A DNA stretch of 64,000 bases from Brevibacterium spongiae (GTDB taxonomy: Bacteria > Actinomycetota > Actinomycetes > Actinomycetales > Brevibacteriaceae), in the NCBI RefSeq assembly GCF_026168515.1, contig NZ_CP093443.1:1860001-1924000 (forward strand), read 5' to 3'. Positions within the stretch are counted from its first letter, which is position 1, and the number at the start of each line of letters is the position of its first letter. The position numbers and the translations under genes are program-made. Shown here one piece after another: positions 46,407-55,194 of the stretch. Below the pieces are notes generated by a model. It saw only the letters and a list, made by a program, of their open reading frames with translations, ran no database searches and was not told the DNA's origin.

Positions 46407-46820
46407 ATGGAACGTACCCTCATCCTCATCAAACCCGATGGAGTCGCTCGCGGCCTCATCGGAGCGATCGTCGCACGGATCGAAGCCAAGGGCTACACGA
46501 TCGATGCGCTCAACCTGCGGACCGCCACGGCCGAAGAGCTCGCCGCGCACTACGCCGAGCACGAAGGCAAGCCCTTCTACCAGCCGCTCGTCGATTTCAT
46601 GTCCGAGGGCCCGATCGTGTCGATCATCGCCTCGGGCGAAGGAGTCATTCCCGGTTTCCGGTCGCTGGCCGGCGCCACCGACCCGACGAGCGCAGCACCG
46701 GGAACGATCCGCGGCGATCTCGGTCGCGACTGGGGTGAGAAGGTGCAGAAGAACCTCGTCCACGGATCCGACTCCACAGAGTCGGCCGAACGCGAGATCG
46801 GCATCTGGTACCCGGCCTGA
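46407..46820 (+). CDS. ndk: nucleoside diphosphate kinase
   Basis: Balances NTP/dNTP pools by ping-pong phosphate transfer through a phospho-histidine. The 137-aa product shows the start ERTLILIKPDGVARGLIG and the active site NLVHGSDS with H119. Length is standard. The ATG follows TTGGAAGGACC. A 15-bp hairpin terminates it before the convergent VKOR-family gene. Confidence 0.98.
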   Translation: MERTLILIKPDGVARGLIGAIVARIEAKGYTIDALNLRTATAEELAAHYAEHEGKPFYQPLVDFMSEGPIVSIIASGEGVIPGFRSLAGATDPTSAAPGTIRGDLGRDWGEKVQKNLVHGSDSTESAEREIGIWYPA

Positions 46821-46877
46821 TCGCAGCCGGCACAGCTTGTGGCCGACGGCAGCTGCCGACTTCGGCCCAGATCGGAT

Positions 46878-46910
46878 GAGGGCGCCCCGCAGAGTCTGCG
46901 GGGCGCCCTC
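46878..46910. terminator. hairpin between convergent ndk and the VKOR-family gene
   Basis: Perfect 15-bp GC stem (46878-46892 with 46896-46910) and a 3-nt loop; no T-run. Confidence 0.75.
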
Positions 46911-46937
46911 GCTGTCTGCCGGGACCGGACTGAAGCT

Positions 46938-47639
46938 TCAGAGCAGATTGGAGAAGTACGACCAGAACTGGACGACGATGCACGCGAAGATGATGAGCAT
47001 CCACAGCACCGACAGTGCGATGTTCTCCTTGGCCGCGACCCGGGCGAACGCGTTCTGGGCGACAGCGCTGCCGAACCGGCCGGAGAGCACATTGCGTGCA
47101 GTCACCGCCACGAACATCGGAATCGTCATGGTCCAGACGACGATGCACCAGGGGCAGCCGACTCCGATCTTGTAGATCGAGATGTAGAACAGGAACATCA
47201 CGAGGACCACGCCGAGACCCAACCCGATATTGAGTCCGATCATCACCCAGCCGGGCAGCTTCGCTCCCGAGAGGATGAGCACGCCGATGAGCAGCGGGAA
47301 GATGAAGGCTGCGATGCCGAGAAGCTGATTCGGGAACCCGAACAGTTCGGACTCGGCGTGTTCCATCACCGAACCGCAGGAGAAGAAGGGGTTGAGGTCG
47401 CAGGAGAGCACGACATCGGGGTTCGCCAGCTTGTCGTATTTCTCCGCCGACAGAGTGAATGATGCGAGGAAGCCGATCACCGAGCCGACGATGAGGAAGA
47501 TTCCGAACGGGCCGGATCTCAGCACCCACGACGTGGCGGACGGAGGGGCTTCGATGTCGTCGGAGAGGGTCTGTGCACTGTTCACCCTCCAAGAATGCCT
47601 GGCGCGGAAGTCTGCGGCAAACCCTGAGAACCGAATCAT
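46938..47639 (-). CDS. vitamin K epoxide reductase (VKOR) family membrane protein
   Basis: Membrane quinone-linked disulfide-forming enzyme; in Actinobacteria VKOR re-oxidises DsbA-like proteins and replaces DsbB. The 233-aa product has five hydrophobic segments. The loop cysteine pair is CDLNPFFSC, and the active-site motif CPWC is in the fourth segment (VGCPWCIVVWTM). Start uncertain: I use ATG 47639; GTG 47585 has GGAGG directly abutting it (too close), and ATG 47672 is also in frame. The true DsbA partner is not adjacent; the cytosolic DsbA-fold gene at 24.8 kb lacks a signal peptide and is not a candidate. Confidence 0.9.
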   Translation of the reverse strand: MIRFSGFAADFRARHSWRVNSAQTLSDDIEAPPSATSWVLRSGPFGIFLIVGSVIGFLASFTLSAEKYDKLANPDVVLSCDLNPFFSCGSVMEHAESELFGFPNQLLGIAAFIFPLLIGVLILSGAKLPGWVMIGLNIGLGLGVVLVMFLFYISIYKIGVGCPWCIVVWTMTIPMFVAVTARNVLSGRFGSAVAQNAFARVAAKENIALSVLWMLIIFACIVVQFWSYFSNLL

Positions 47640-47885
47640 CAGCTCAGATCGACTTCTGTGACATAATGGCATGACGGATACCTGCTCTCACACCGAGCAG
47701 GAGAAGGGCCTCCACCGAGTCGAGGGTATGACCTCGCAGGTCGACAACAAGATGAGGCTGCATCGAAGGCCTACGCGCTGAGCGCGAGCCGGACGTGCCA
47801 TCCACAAGTTTCGGTCCGCCCAAGGACCATGTAAGGATCCGAAGATCCGTACGGTGTGGACGGCATCTTCGGACTGGGAGATACG
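47640..47885 (+). promoter_or_regulatory. upstream region and long leader of the RNase E/G gene
   Basis: About 245 bp without a gene. A CATAAT -10-like box lies near 47661. If used, it gives a leader near 210 nt with several small hairpins, including GGATC-CGAA-GATCC at about 47835-47849. E. coli rne is autoregulated through its leader; the same here is only a hypothesis. Confidence 0.4.
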
Positions 47886-50800
47886 ATGAACGAAATGTCG
47901 AACGACGATAACGAATCGACAGATCCGACCGAAGGCATCCTCGCCGATCTGGCGAATCTGCAGCAGTCGGTCAATGCCAAGGGCAATTCCGCCGACGACG
48001 TCGATGACAGTGTGCGAGCACGTCTTGACGACATCGCCGAGGCGGCCGAATCCCTGCGAATCGGCGATGCCGATGACAGCGACGACGAGGAACCGGAACC
48101 GGCACCTCGCAGCAGCCGCCCCAAGCCGGCGCGTGATGCCGTCGCCAATCGCGGTCTCGTCTTCGAGCAGTTCGTCCGCGGAGACTCCGACGATGCGGGC
48201 TCCGACGACCACTCCGACGATGACGACCACTCCGACTCCTATGCCGAGGACGACTCCGATGGTGCGGAGGACTCATCACCGCGTCAGCCGGCTGTGAGCT
48301 TCGATCCGCGCAACCCCTTCGCCCCACCCGCCCCGACACCGGCACCAGCAGCGACGGAGCCTGCCGAACCCCGTGCGAACCGGGCCGTTCCGCACGACGG
48401 CGGCCTGATCTTTCAGGTCCCGAAGGCCGAACATGCCGAGGTCGTGAGCATCGACGACGAGTCCGACGACGACTGGGACGACTCCCAGGACTCCGACGCC
48501 GATTCCGAATCCTCGCAGCGCAGTGACAACGATGACGACGAGAACTCCTCAGGTCCACGCCGTCGTCGCGGGCGCCGCTCGCGCAGCCGCGACGAGAACC
48601 ATGACGATTCCGAGGACTCCTCCGGAAAGTCTGAGGACTCTGCGGGAAAATCTGACGACTCCGAGGACGACGACTCCGATTCGGAGAACAGCCGGTCCTC
48701 GCGGCGCGGCTCACGGTCGAACAATCGCGGATCGCGACAGAAGTCGGATTCGGGCTCACACGATTCGCAGTCGAAGTCTGACCACGGCTCCGACGACGCA
48801 AGCTCGGATAACACCGGCTCGGATGACTCTCACACCGACGATCATGACGATGACGACGATTCCGAAGGCGGCTCTCGTCGCCGTCGCCGCCGTCGCTCCC
48901 GCACGCGCAGCTCCGGCAGCTCCAGCAGCTCCGATCGTGATGAAGTCACGTCCCTGAAGGGCTCGACCCGTCTCGAAGCCAAGCGTCAGCGACGCAAGGA
49001 AGGCCGTGAGGCCGGACGTCGTCGCCCGATCATCACCGAGGCGGAGTTCCTCGCCCGTCGCGAATCCGTCGAACGCACAATGCTCGTCCGCGAAAGCGGC
49101 GACCAGACGCAGCTCGTCGTCGTCGAAGACGGAATCGCGGTCGAACACTACCTCAAAGAGAACCGTCAGCAGTCGTCACTCATCGGCAACGTCTACCTGG
49201 GCAAGGTCCAGAACGTGCTGCCGAGCATGGAAGCGGCGTTCATCGACATCGGCAAGGGCCGCAACGCCGTGCTCTACGCCGGTGAAGTCAATTGGGACGC
49301 GCTCGGGATGGACGGCAAGGCCCGTCGCATCGAAACCGCGCTGAGTCCCGGCGACGCCGTGCTGGTGCAGGTGACCAAGGACCCGATCGGTCACAAGGGT
49401 GCCCGTCTGACCAGCCAGATCTCACTGCCGGGCCGCTTCCTGGTCTACGTGCCCGGCAATTCGATGACCGGCATCTCCAGGAAGCTGCCGGACAATGAAC
49501 GTGCGCGGCTGAAGAAGCTGCTCAAAGAGCTCGTCGGCGATTCGAACGGCGTCATCGTGCGCACAGCTGCCGAAGGCGCCACTGATTCGGATCTCTCCCG
49601 CGATGTCGAACGCCTGGCCAAGCGGTGGGAGACGATCGAGAAGAAGTCGAAGTCGACGAAGGTGCTCGCCCCGCAGCTGCTCTACAGCGAGCCGGACATG
49701 ATCGTGCGCATCATCCGAGACGTGTTCAACGAAGACTTCAGCTCGCTCGTCATCGACGGAGACGGAGCCTGGAACACGATCCACGAATACGTCGAGTCCG
49801 TGGCCCCGGACCTGCTCGAACGCGTCCACAGCTACAGCGAAGACGAAGATATCTTCGACCACTACCGGATCGAAGAGCAGATCCAGAAGGCGCTGCAGCG
49901 CACCGTGAACCTGCCGTCGGGCGGTTCGCTGGTCATCGATCGGACCGAAGCGATGACGGTGGTCGACGTCAACACCGGTAAATTCACCGGTTCGGGAGGC
50001 AATCTCGAAGAGACGGTGACCCGCAACAACCTCGAGGCCGCCGAGGAGGTCATCCGCCAGGTGCGTCTGCGCGACATCGGCGGAATCATCGTCGTCGACT
50101 TCATCGACATGGTGCTCGAATCGAACCGCGACCTCGTGGTGCGCCGCCTCGTCGAATGCCTCGGACGCGACCGCACGAAGCATCAGGTCGCGGAAGTGAC
50201 TTCACTGGGCCTCGTACAGATGACCCGGAAGCGGATCGGCACCGGTCTGGCTGAATCCCTGGTCAGCGCCGGGGAGGACCTCACTGGTCGTGGTCTGCTG
50301 CTGCCGGGCAGCGAAGAGGACGGCTCGAAGTCACACCGCGGCAACAGGTCATCGAACAATGACAACCGCCGTGACCGGAAGCGTCGCGGAGATTCGGGTT
50401 CGAAGGCGAAGCAGACCGAGCCCGAGACGCAGGAGGACACGGTGTCTTCCGATGCCTCCCGCTCCGCTGTCGCGGCGATCGCGAAGGCGACACTGAAGAA
50501 GGACGACACAGACACTGACGAGGCGAAGTCCGAGACAGACGAGAAGTCCGGCGTCGACGAGGGCAAGAAGTCCCGTTCGCGTTCGCGCAACAACCGCAGG
50601 CGTTCGAATTCCGGGTCTGCGAAGTCCGATGAGTCGGAGGCAGCCGGCAAGCAGTCTGCCGGCGCGGCGCAGGAAGCGTCGACGCAGGAGGCAGCCTCCG
50701 CAGCTGAGTCCAAGGACTCTGAGCCCAGGGACGCTGCTTCCAAGGACTCTGCGTCCAAGAACGCTTCGTCCGGAGGCGCGCAGAAGTCTCAGAAGCCCGC

Positions 50801-50987
50801 GGCCGAACCGGTCGAGGAGCCGAAGGACCTGCCGCTGATGATCGGTGCCGACACCGAGACGAAGGTGGCCACCGCCGCCCCCGTCAAACGTGCACCGGTG
50901 AAGAAGGCGAAAGAGCCTGCCAAGAAGGCCAGCGAGCCGGTGCAGGAGCAGCTGCCGACCTCGTTCGTCATCATCGGCGACGACTGA
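47886..50987 (+). CDS. rne: ribonuclease E/G, long actinobacterial form
   Basis: Endoribonuclease for mRNA decay and rRNA/tRNA maturation. The 1033-aa product has a central catalytic core. Residues 1-370 are Asp/Ser/Glu-rich with Arg/Gly blocks ([16 protein letters not shown]). The S1 domain is at about 430-520 (GNVYLGKVQNVLPSMEAAFIDIG). The DNase I-like catalytic part has D694 (VVDVNTGKF) and D738 (VVDFIDM). At the zinc-link, where CxxC is usual, the sequence is SAGEDLTGRG, so both Cys are replaced (G796, L799). A Lys/Ser/Ala-rich tail runs from about 810. ATG 47886 with GGGAGA upstream is preferred over GTG 47856. Confidence 0.95.
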   Translation: MNEMSNDDNESTDPTEGILADLANLQQSVNAKGNSADDVDDSVRARLDDIAEAAESLRIGDADDSDDEEPEPAPRSSRPKPARDAVANRGLVFEQFVRGDSDDAGSDDHSDDDDHSDSYAEDDSDGAEDSSPRQPAVSFDPRNPFAPPAPTPAPAATEPAEPRANRAVPHDGGLIFQVPKAEHAEVVSIDDESDDDWDDSQDSDADSESSQRSDNDDDENSSGPRRRRGRRSRSRDENHDDSEDSSGKSEDSAGKSDDSEDDDSDSENSRSSRRGSRSNNRGSRQKSDSGSHDSQSKSDHGSDDASSDNTGSDDSHTDDHDDDDDSEGGSRRRRRRRSRTRSSGSSSSSDRDEVTSLKGSTRLEAKRQRRKEGREAGRRRPIITEAEFLARRESVERTMLVRESGDQTQLVVVEDGIAVEHYLKENRQQSSLIGNVYLGKVQNVLPSMEAAFIDIGKGRNAVLYAGEVNWDALGMDGKARRIETALSPGDAVLVQVTKDPIGHKGARLTSQISLPGRFLVYVPGNSMTGISRKLPDNERARLKKLLKELVGDSNGVIVRTAAEGATDSDLSRDVERLAKRWETIEKKSKSTKVLAPQLLYSEPDMIVRIIRDVFNEDFSSLVIDGDGAWNTIHEYVESVAPDLLERVHSYSEDEDIFDHYRIEEQIQKALQRTVNLPSGGSLVIDRTEAMTVVDVNTGKFTGSGGNLEETVTRNNLEAAEEVIRQVRLRDIGGIIVVDFIDMVLESNRDLVVRRLVECLGRDRTKHQVAEVTSLGLVQMTRKRIGTGLAESLVSAGEDLTGRGLLLPGSEEDGSKSHRGNRSSNNDNRRDRKRRGDSGSKAKQTEPETQEDTVSSDASRSAVAAIAKATLKKDDTDTDEAKSETDEKSGVDEGKKSRSRSRNNRRRSNSGSAKSDESEAAGKQSAGAAQEASTQEAASAAESKDSEPRDAASKDSASKNASSGGAQKSQKPAAEPVEEPKDLPLMIGADTETKVATAAPVKRAPVKKAKEPAKKASEPVQEQLPTSFVIIGDD

Positions 50988-51030
50988 GTCCCGCGGCGGT
51001 GCCCGGCACCGCTGAGCCGAACGAACACAG

Positions 51031-51066
51031 AGCGCCCCGCCGACGAAGATTCGTCGGCGGGGCGCT
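51031..51066. terminator. hairpin between convergent rne and the SPFH gene
   Basis: Perfect 16-bp stem (51031-51046 with 51051-51066) and AGAT loop, followed by TCGTC. Confidence 0.78.
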
Positions 51067-51166
51067 TCGTCACCGGCCAGAGGGCAGAACTCGGCCAACA
51101 GGGATGCCGAGCTCGGCCTGAGGCGAGGGCGAACCAAAACTGCAGCGAGACTGTGCTCGGCGCGCT

Positions 51167-52507
51167 TCAGCCGCCGGACTGCTGATTGCGTGAGGTGCTG
51201 ATCGTCGGCTGGGCCGCCTGATCACCGCAGAGGACGATCATGAGGTTCGAGACGAGATCGCTGCGCTCTGCCTGTCCGAGCTTGACGATCTGTCTGCCCT
51301 CGATCTGCTCAATTGCCGTCTCGACCATTCCGACGGCCCCTTCGACGATGAGCTGGCGGGCAGCGACGACCGCAGTCGCCTGCTGTCGCTGCAGCATGGC
51401 CCGCGCGATTTCGGGGGCGTAGGCCAGCTGGGTGATACGGGATTCGATGACCGTCACGCCGGCGGCCATCACCCGGGCGGCCACCTCGTCGGAAAGCTTC
51501 GAGGTGATCTCATCGGCATTGTCGCGCAGCGACATCCGCCGCGGGTCTGAGGAGTCATAGGCGTACGAGTTCGCGATGTGCCTGACCGCGGTCTCCGCCT
51601 GGATCGCAACGAACTCCTCGAAGTCGTCGACTTCGAACATCGCCTGCGCAGTGTCCTTGACCTGCCAGACCACGACTGCACCGATCTCGATCGGGTTGCC
51701 GTCGAGATCATTGACCTTGAGCGTCGAGGTCTCATGATTGCGGATTCGAGTGGAGACCTGGTCCTTGGTGTAGAAAGGATTGACGAAACGCAGACCCGAC
51801 TGACGGACCGTGCCCACGTACTTGCCGTAGAGCTGGAGGACGACGGCGTGGCCCGGTGCCACCGATGTGCATCCCTTGAAGAGGAACATCGAGGCGATGA
51901 AGCTGATGACGCCGAAGACGATGAGGATGACACCGACCGCTGCCTGCGCGAAGGTCATGACGAAGCCGATGACCGCGAGGATCAGCGCGAGCAGAAGCAG
52001 AGCGATGGCTCCGACGATGGCGAAATAGCCGGAGACACCTCCGGCGGGCTTCTCTCGCACCCGTTCGCCCTCGGGGGAGACGAGGCGAGCCGGAGCGGCT
52101 CCGCCGGGTCCGGAGGCAGGAGGCTGGGCTGACACGGGCCGCTGAGCAGAGGCGGGGCCCTGCTCCGACCGCCGACGCCGAGAGTCCGAACCCGGACGAC
52201 GCGTCTCCGGCGGAATCGGGGAGGCGGGATTCGCTCCGACACCATGATGCTGGGGTGCACCGGTGTTGGCCTGCGCACCGGCGGGCGGGCCATAGGCCTG
52301 CCCCGAATCGGCCACGCCCGACGATCCCGCTTGAGAGCCCTGAGATCCATAGTGCCCATTGGGATTGGTCACTGGTTCGGACCCAGGATAAGCGGCCTGC
52401 TGCGAGTAGCCGGCCTGATAGTGCGGAGCAGGATCACCGCTGGGCACGGGCCCTCGATTGGGTGGCTGATTCTGTCGGGGACCTGGCTGCTGAGGGTTCT
52501 GAGTCAT
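51167..52507 (-). CDS. SPFH/Band 7 domain membrane protein
   Basis: 446-aa stomatin/flotillin-like protein, likely organising membrane microdomains. Residues 1-155 are Pro/Gln/Gly-rich and disordered. Two membrane segments follow (GYFAIVGAIALLLLALILAVIGFVMT and VGVILIVFGVISFIASMFLF). The SPFH domain runs from GHAVVLQLYGKYVGTVRQSGLRFVNPFY through the coiled part to EQIEGRQIVKLGQAE. The ATG at 52507 is clear. It is divergent from the alanine symporter gene across about 140 bp. Clients or proteases linked to it are not evident from neighbours. Confidence 0.9.
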   Translation of the reverse strand: MTQNPQQPGPRQNQPPNRGPVPSGDPAPHYQAGYSQQAAYPGSEPVTNPNGHYGSQGSQAGSSGVADSGQAYGPPAGAQANTGAPQHHGVGANPASPIPPETRRPGSDSRRRRSEQGPASAQRPVSAQPPASGPGGAAPARLVSPEGERVREKPAGGVSGYFAIVGAIALLLLALILAVIGFVMTFAQAAVGVILIVFGVISFIASMFLFKGCTSVAPGHAVVLQLYGKYVGTVRQSGLRFVNPFYTKDQVSTRIRNHETSTLKVNDLDGNPIEIGAVVVWQVKDTAQAMFEVDDFEEFVAIQAETAVRHIANSYAYDSSDPRRMSLRDNADEITSKLSDEVAARVMAAGVTVIESRITQLAYAPEIARAMLQRQQATAVVAARQLIVEGAVGMVETAIEQIEGRQIVKLGQAERSDLVSNLMIVLCGDQAAQPTISTSRNQQSGG

Positions 52508-52573
52508 GCTCCCAGTCTAGGCCAAAGAGTGAGACGCGGGTCTCACAGCGAACGGGATCGGTCGATTTCATAA

Positions 52574-52587
52574 CGGTTTGATAACCG
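52574..52587. promoter_or_regulatory. inverted repeat in the SPFH/symporter divergent promoter region
   Basis: CGGTT-TGAT-AACCG is a perfect 5-bp-arm inverted repeat in an AT-richer stretch about 60 bp before the symporter ATG. Plausible regulator site; no regulator identified. Confidence 0.35.
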
Positions 52588-52648
52588 AACCGGTCTCACA
52601 GGCTGGAACGCTTGAATGTGACGTACGTCTCAGGAATCTTGGCAAACC

Positions 52649-54178
52649 ATGAACAACATTCATATCTCAGCAGCGCCGGTCTCTCCGGTCGACGACGCCA
52701 TCAACTCCTGGTTCGATCCGATCGCGACATGGTTCGGCAACATCATCTTCTTTCCGATCACCATCGGAGACTTCTCATTTCCCTTCGTCGTCATCTGGCT
52801 GATCTTCGCGGCGGCCGTCTTCACCGTCTACTTCGGCTTCATCCAGGCCCGCGGTGCGAAGCTGTCGATCGAGATCATCCGCGGCAAGTTCTCCTCGAAG
52901 ACCGACCCGGGCGAGGTCACCCACTTCCAGGCCCTGGCCTCCGCACTGTCGGGGACGGTCGGTCTGGGCAACATCGCCGGCGTCGGCGTGGCCATCGCCC
53001 TCGGCGGCCCCGGCGCGACCTTCTGGATGATCGTGGCCGGTCTGCTCGGCATGTGCACGAAGTTCGTCGAATGCACACTCGGAGTGAAATACCGTGAGAT
53101 CGACGAGAACGGGGTCGTCCACGGCGGACCGTTCAAATACCTTCCCGTCGCCTTCCGCCGCTTCTCGAAGCCAGTGGCCGCCGTTCTGACAGGACTCTTC
53201 GCGGTCGCCATCCTCGTCTTCGGCGTCGTCGGCGGCGGAATGTTCCAGGCCAATCAGACCTTCGCCCAGGTGCGCACCGCAACAGGCGGAGACGACGGCT
53301 TCCTGGCAGGCCCCTTCGCCTCCCTCATCTTCGGACTCATCTTCGCAGCGCTCGTCGCCCTGGTGATCCTCGGCGGCATCCGCTCGATCGCGAAGGTCAC
53401 CGACAAGCTCGTCCCCGGGATGGCCATCTTCTACGTCGTCTCCTGCCTCCTCGTGCTCGCCCTCAACTTCGACAACATCCCGAATGCGATCGGCGAGATC
53501 TTCGCCGGAGCCTTCAACCCGCAGGGCGTGGCCGGCGGCATCGTCGGCGTCATGATCATCGGCTTCCAGCGTTCGGCCTTCTCCAACGAGGCCGGCATCG
53601 GTTCGGCAGCCATCGCCCACTCGGCGGTGAAGACCCGTCGACCGATCTCCGAAGGATTCGTCGCACTGCTCGAGCCCTTCATCGATACGGTGATCATCTG
53701 CACCATGACCGCGCTGACGATCATCGTTGCCAACCAGGCCTCCTACCGCAACGACCTCGGTGAGGGTGAGATCGGCGGCGTCGCTCTCGCCTCCGACGCC
53801 TTCTCCACCGTCGCCCCGTGGTACCCGATCCTGCTGGCCATCGCCGTCGCTCTCTTCGCCTTCTCCACACTCATCACATGGGCCTACTACGGAGAGCGGG
53901 CATGGAGCTACCTGTTCGGTCGCTCGAAGGCCACGATCATGGTCTTCCGGACACTCGTCTGCATCTTCGTCGTCGTCGGCTGCATCGCCAGCTTCTCCAA
54001 GGTCGTCGAATTCGCCGATGCGGCTCTGTTCATGTGTGCCTTCATCAACATCCTCGGCCTCTACCTGCTCATGCCGGTCGTGAAGAAGGAGATGAAGAAG
54101 TACCTCGCCGACCGCAAGGCGGGTACGCTCAACGACCCGGACACCGCTGACGCCGTCCCGGTCGAACAGTCCGCCTGA
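52649..54178 (+). CDS. sodium:alanine symporter (AGCS family)
   Basis: 509-aa polytopic Na+-coupled alanine/glycine importer. The family signature region GTVGLGNIAGVGVAIALGGPG is at about residues 107-127, FQRSAFSNEAGIGSAAIAH is the second hallmark, and about 11 membrane segments are visible. ITWAYYGERAWSYLFG near the C-terminus is also typical. The ATG at 52649 has only a weak ribosome site (CAGGAATCTTGG). The gene ends before a hairpin; chorismate mutase follows with its own promoter. Confidence 0.93.
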   Translation: MNNIHISAAPVSPVDDAINSWFDPIATWFGNIIFFPITIGDFSFPFVVIWLIFAAAVFTVYFGFIQARGAKLSIEIIRGKFSSKTDPGEVTHFQALASALSGTVGLGNIAGVGVAIALGGPGATFWMIVAGLLGMCTKFVECTLGVKYREIDENGVVHGGPFKYLPVAFRRFSKPVAAVLTGLFAVAILVFGVVGGGMFQANQTFAQVRTATGGDDGFLAGPFASLIFGLIFAALVALVILGGIRSIAKVTDKLVPGMAIFYVVSCLLVLALNFDNIPNAIGEIFAGAFNPQGVAGGIVGVMIIGFQRSAFSNEAGIGSAAIAHSAVKTRRPISEGFVALLEPFIDTVIICTMTALTIIVANQASYRNDLGEGEIGGVALASDAFSTVAPWYPILLAIAVALFAFSTLITWAYYGERAWSYLFGRSKATIMVFRTLVCIFVVVGCIASFSKVVEFADAALFMCAFINILGLYLLMPVVKKEMKKYLADRKAGTLNDPDTADAVPVEQSA

Positions 54179-54224
54179 GACCTGACCCTCCGCATCAGGG
54201 GAGGAGGACGCCCTGATATCGGCC

Positions 54225-54262
54225 GACTGTGCGCCGCGCCCGTACGGACGCGGCGCACAGTC
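54225..54262 (+). terminator. hairpin terminator of the symporter gene
   Basis: Perfect 14-bp stem (54225-54238 with 54249-54262), 10-nt loop; no T-run. Confidence 0.7.
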
Positions 54263-54277
54263 GTGTCCGGCCGTCGA

Positions 54278-54283
54278 TAGACT
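54278..54283 (+). promoter_or_regulatory. -10 box TAGACT of leaderless chorismate mutase
   Basis: TAGACT is followed by six bases and then the GTG start. The GAGGG between them is too close to act as a ribosome site, so initiation on the transcript's first codon is likely. Confidence 0.55.
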
Positions 54284-54289
54284 GAGGGC

Positions 54290-54607
54290 GTGGAGCAGAA
54301 CAGAGACGACAAGACACATGCACTCGAACGGCTGGCGGAGCTGCGAGGAAGCATCGACAATATCGACGCCTCCCTCGTCCATCTCCTGGCCGAGCGATTC
54401 AAACTCACCGAGCGCGTCGGTGAGCTCAAAGCCGATCACGGGCTTCCCCCGGCAGACGAATCCCGTGAAGCCAGGCAGGTCGCCCGGCTGCGGGAGCTCG
54501 CCGAGGACTCACATCTGGACCCGGAGTTCGCAGAGAAGTTCCTCGCGTTCATCGTCGCCGAGGTGATCCGACGACACGAACGCATCGCGGAGTCCCGCGA
54601 GAGCTGA
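54290..54607 (+). CDS. chorismate mutase, AroQ type
   Basis: 105-aa all-helical chorismate mutase, converting chorismate to prephenate for Phe/Tyr synthesis. The AroQ pattern is visible: LAELRGSIDNIDASLVHLLAERFKLTERVGELKADHGLP (active-site Arg, Lys), then ESREARQVARLRELAED and a final helix FAEKFLAFIVAEVIRRH. Stand-alone, cytosolic (no signal peptide), as in actinobacterial enzymes that are activated by DAHP synthase; that partner is not in this window. GTG start 54290, probably leaderless. Confidence 0.9.
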   Translation: MEQNRDDKTHALERLAELRGSIDNIDASLVHLLAERFKLTERVGELKADHGLPPADESREARQVARLRELAEDSHLDPEFAEKFLAFIVAEVIRRHERIAESRES

Positions 54608-54713
54608 GCCGAAAATTCGCAGATCCTCGCCGCTGATCGGACGCAGTTCGTCGTCGATGATCGAGAGATCGCTCACAGTCGATGATTCGGTCGCGCGTCG
54701 GTGCCGAACGGGT

Positions 54714-54743
54714 TTGCCGATGCTGTGTGGTCTCGACTAGAAT
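54714..54743 (+). promoter_or_regulatory. promoter of rplU-rpmA
   Basis: -35 TTGCCG (54714-54719), 18-bp spacer, -10 TAGAAT (54738-54743). A leader of about 120 nt follows, containing an imperfect GTGCGCG/CGCGCCA hairpin near 54755, possibly for ribosomal-protein control. Confidence 0.55.
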
Positions 54744-54870
54744 TGATCGTCGGTGCGCGTGACGCGCCACGGCTGGTGATTCCTCTCAATGGGAAGCCTG
54801 CGAAGACCTTTCGCGGCAGCCAAGGGACAACCGCCGTTCGTTTGTGTATTAGCAGAAAGAGGGTTCGACC

Positions 54871-55179
54871 ATGGTCTATGCCATCGTCCGCGCCGGAGGC
54901 CACCAGGAAAAGGTGAGCGTCGGCGACATCATCACAGTCAACCGAATGAAGGCGAAGGCTGGAGACAGCGTCGAACTCGATGCCGTGCTTCTTGTCGACG
55001 GCGAGACGGTCACGACCGACGCCGACGCTCTGTCGAAGGTCTCCGTCACCGCTGAGGTCGCAGGAGAGCTCCGCGGACCCAAGATTGTGATCCAGAAGTA
55101 CAAGAACAAGACGGGATACAAGAAGCGTCAGGGCCACCGCCAGGACCTCACCCGCCTGAAGATCACGAACATCAAGTAA
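54871..55179 (+). CDS. rplU: 50S ribosomal protein L21
   Basis: 102-aa ribosomal protein binding 23S rRNA. Clear family match: [19 protein letters not shown] at the N-terminus and the basic signature [16 protein letters not shown] near the C-terminus. The ATG at 54871 follows AGAAAGAGGG. rpmA follows after 15 bp, the universal L21-L27 pair, then obgE. Confidence 0.99.
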   Translation: MVYAIVRAGGHQEKVSVGDIITVNRMKAKAGDSVELDAVLLVDGETVTTDADALSKVSVTAEVAGELRGPKIVIQKYKNKTGYKKRQGHRQDLTRLKITNIK

Positions 55180-55194
55180 GAGGAGACTTCTCAC

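Noticed and set aside
52775..54439. Long minus-strand frame opposite the alanine symporter
   Set aside because: His/Asp/Gly-rich translation without any domain; mirrors the membrane-protein codons of the real gene.
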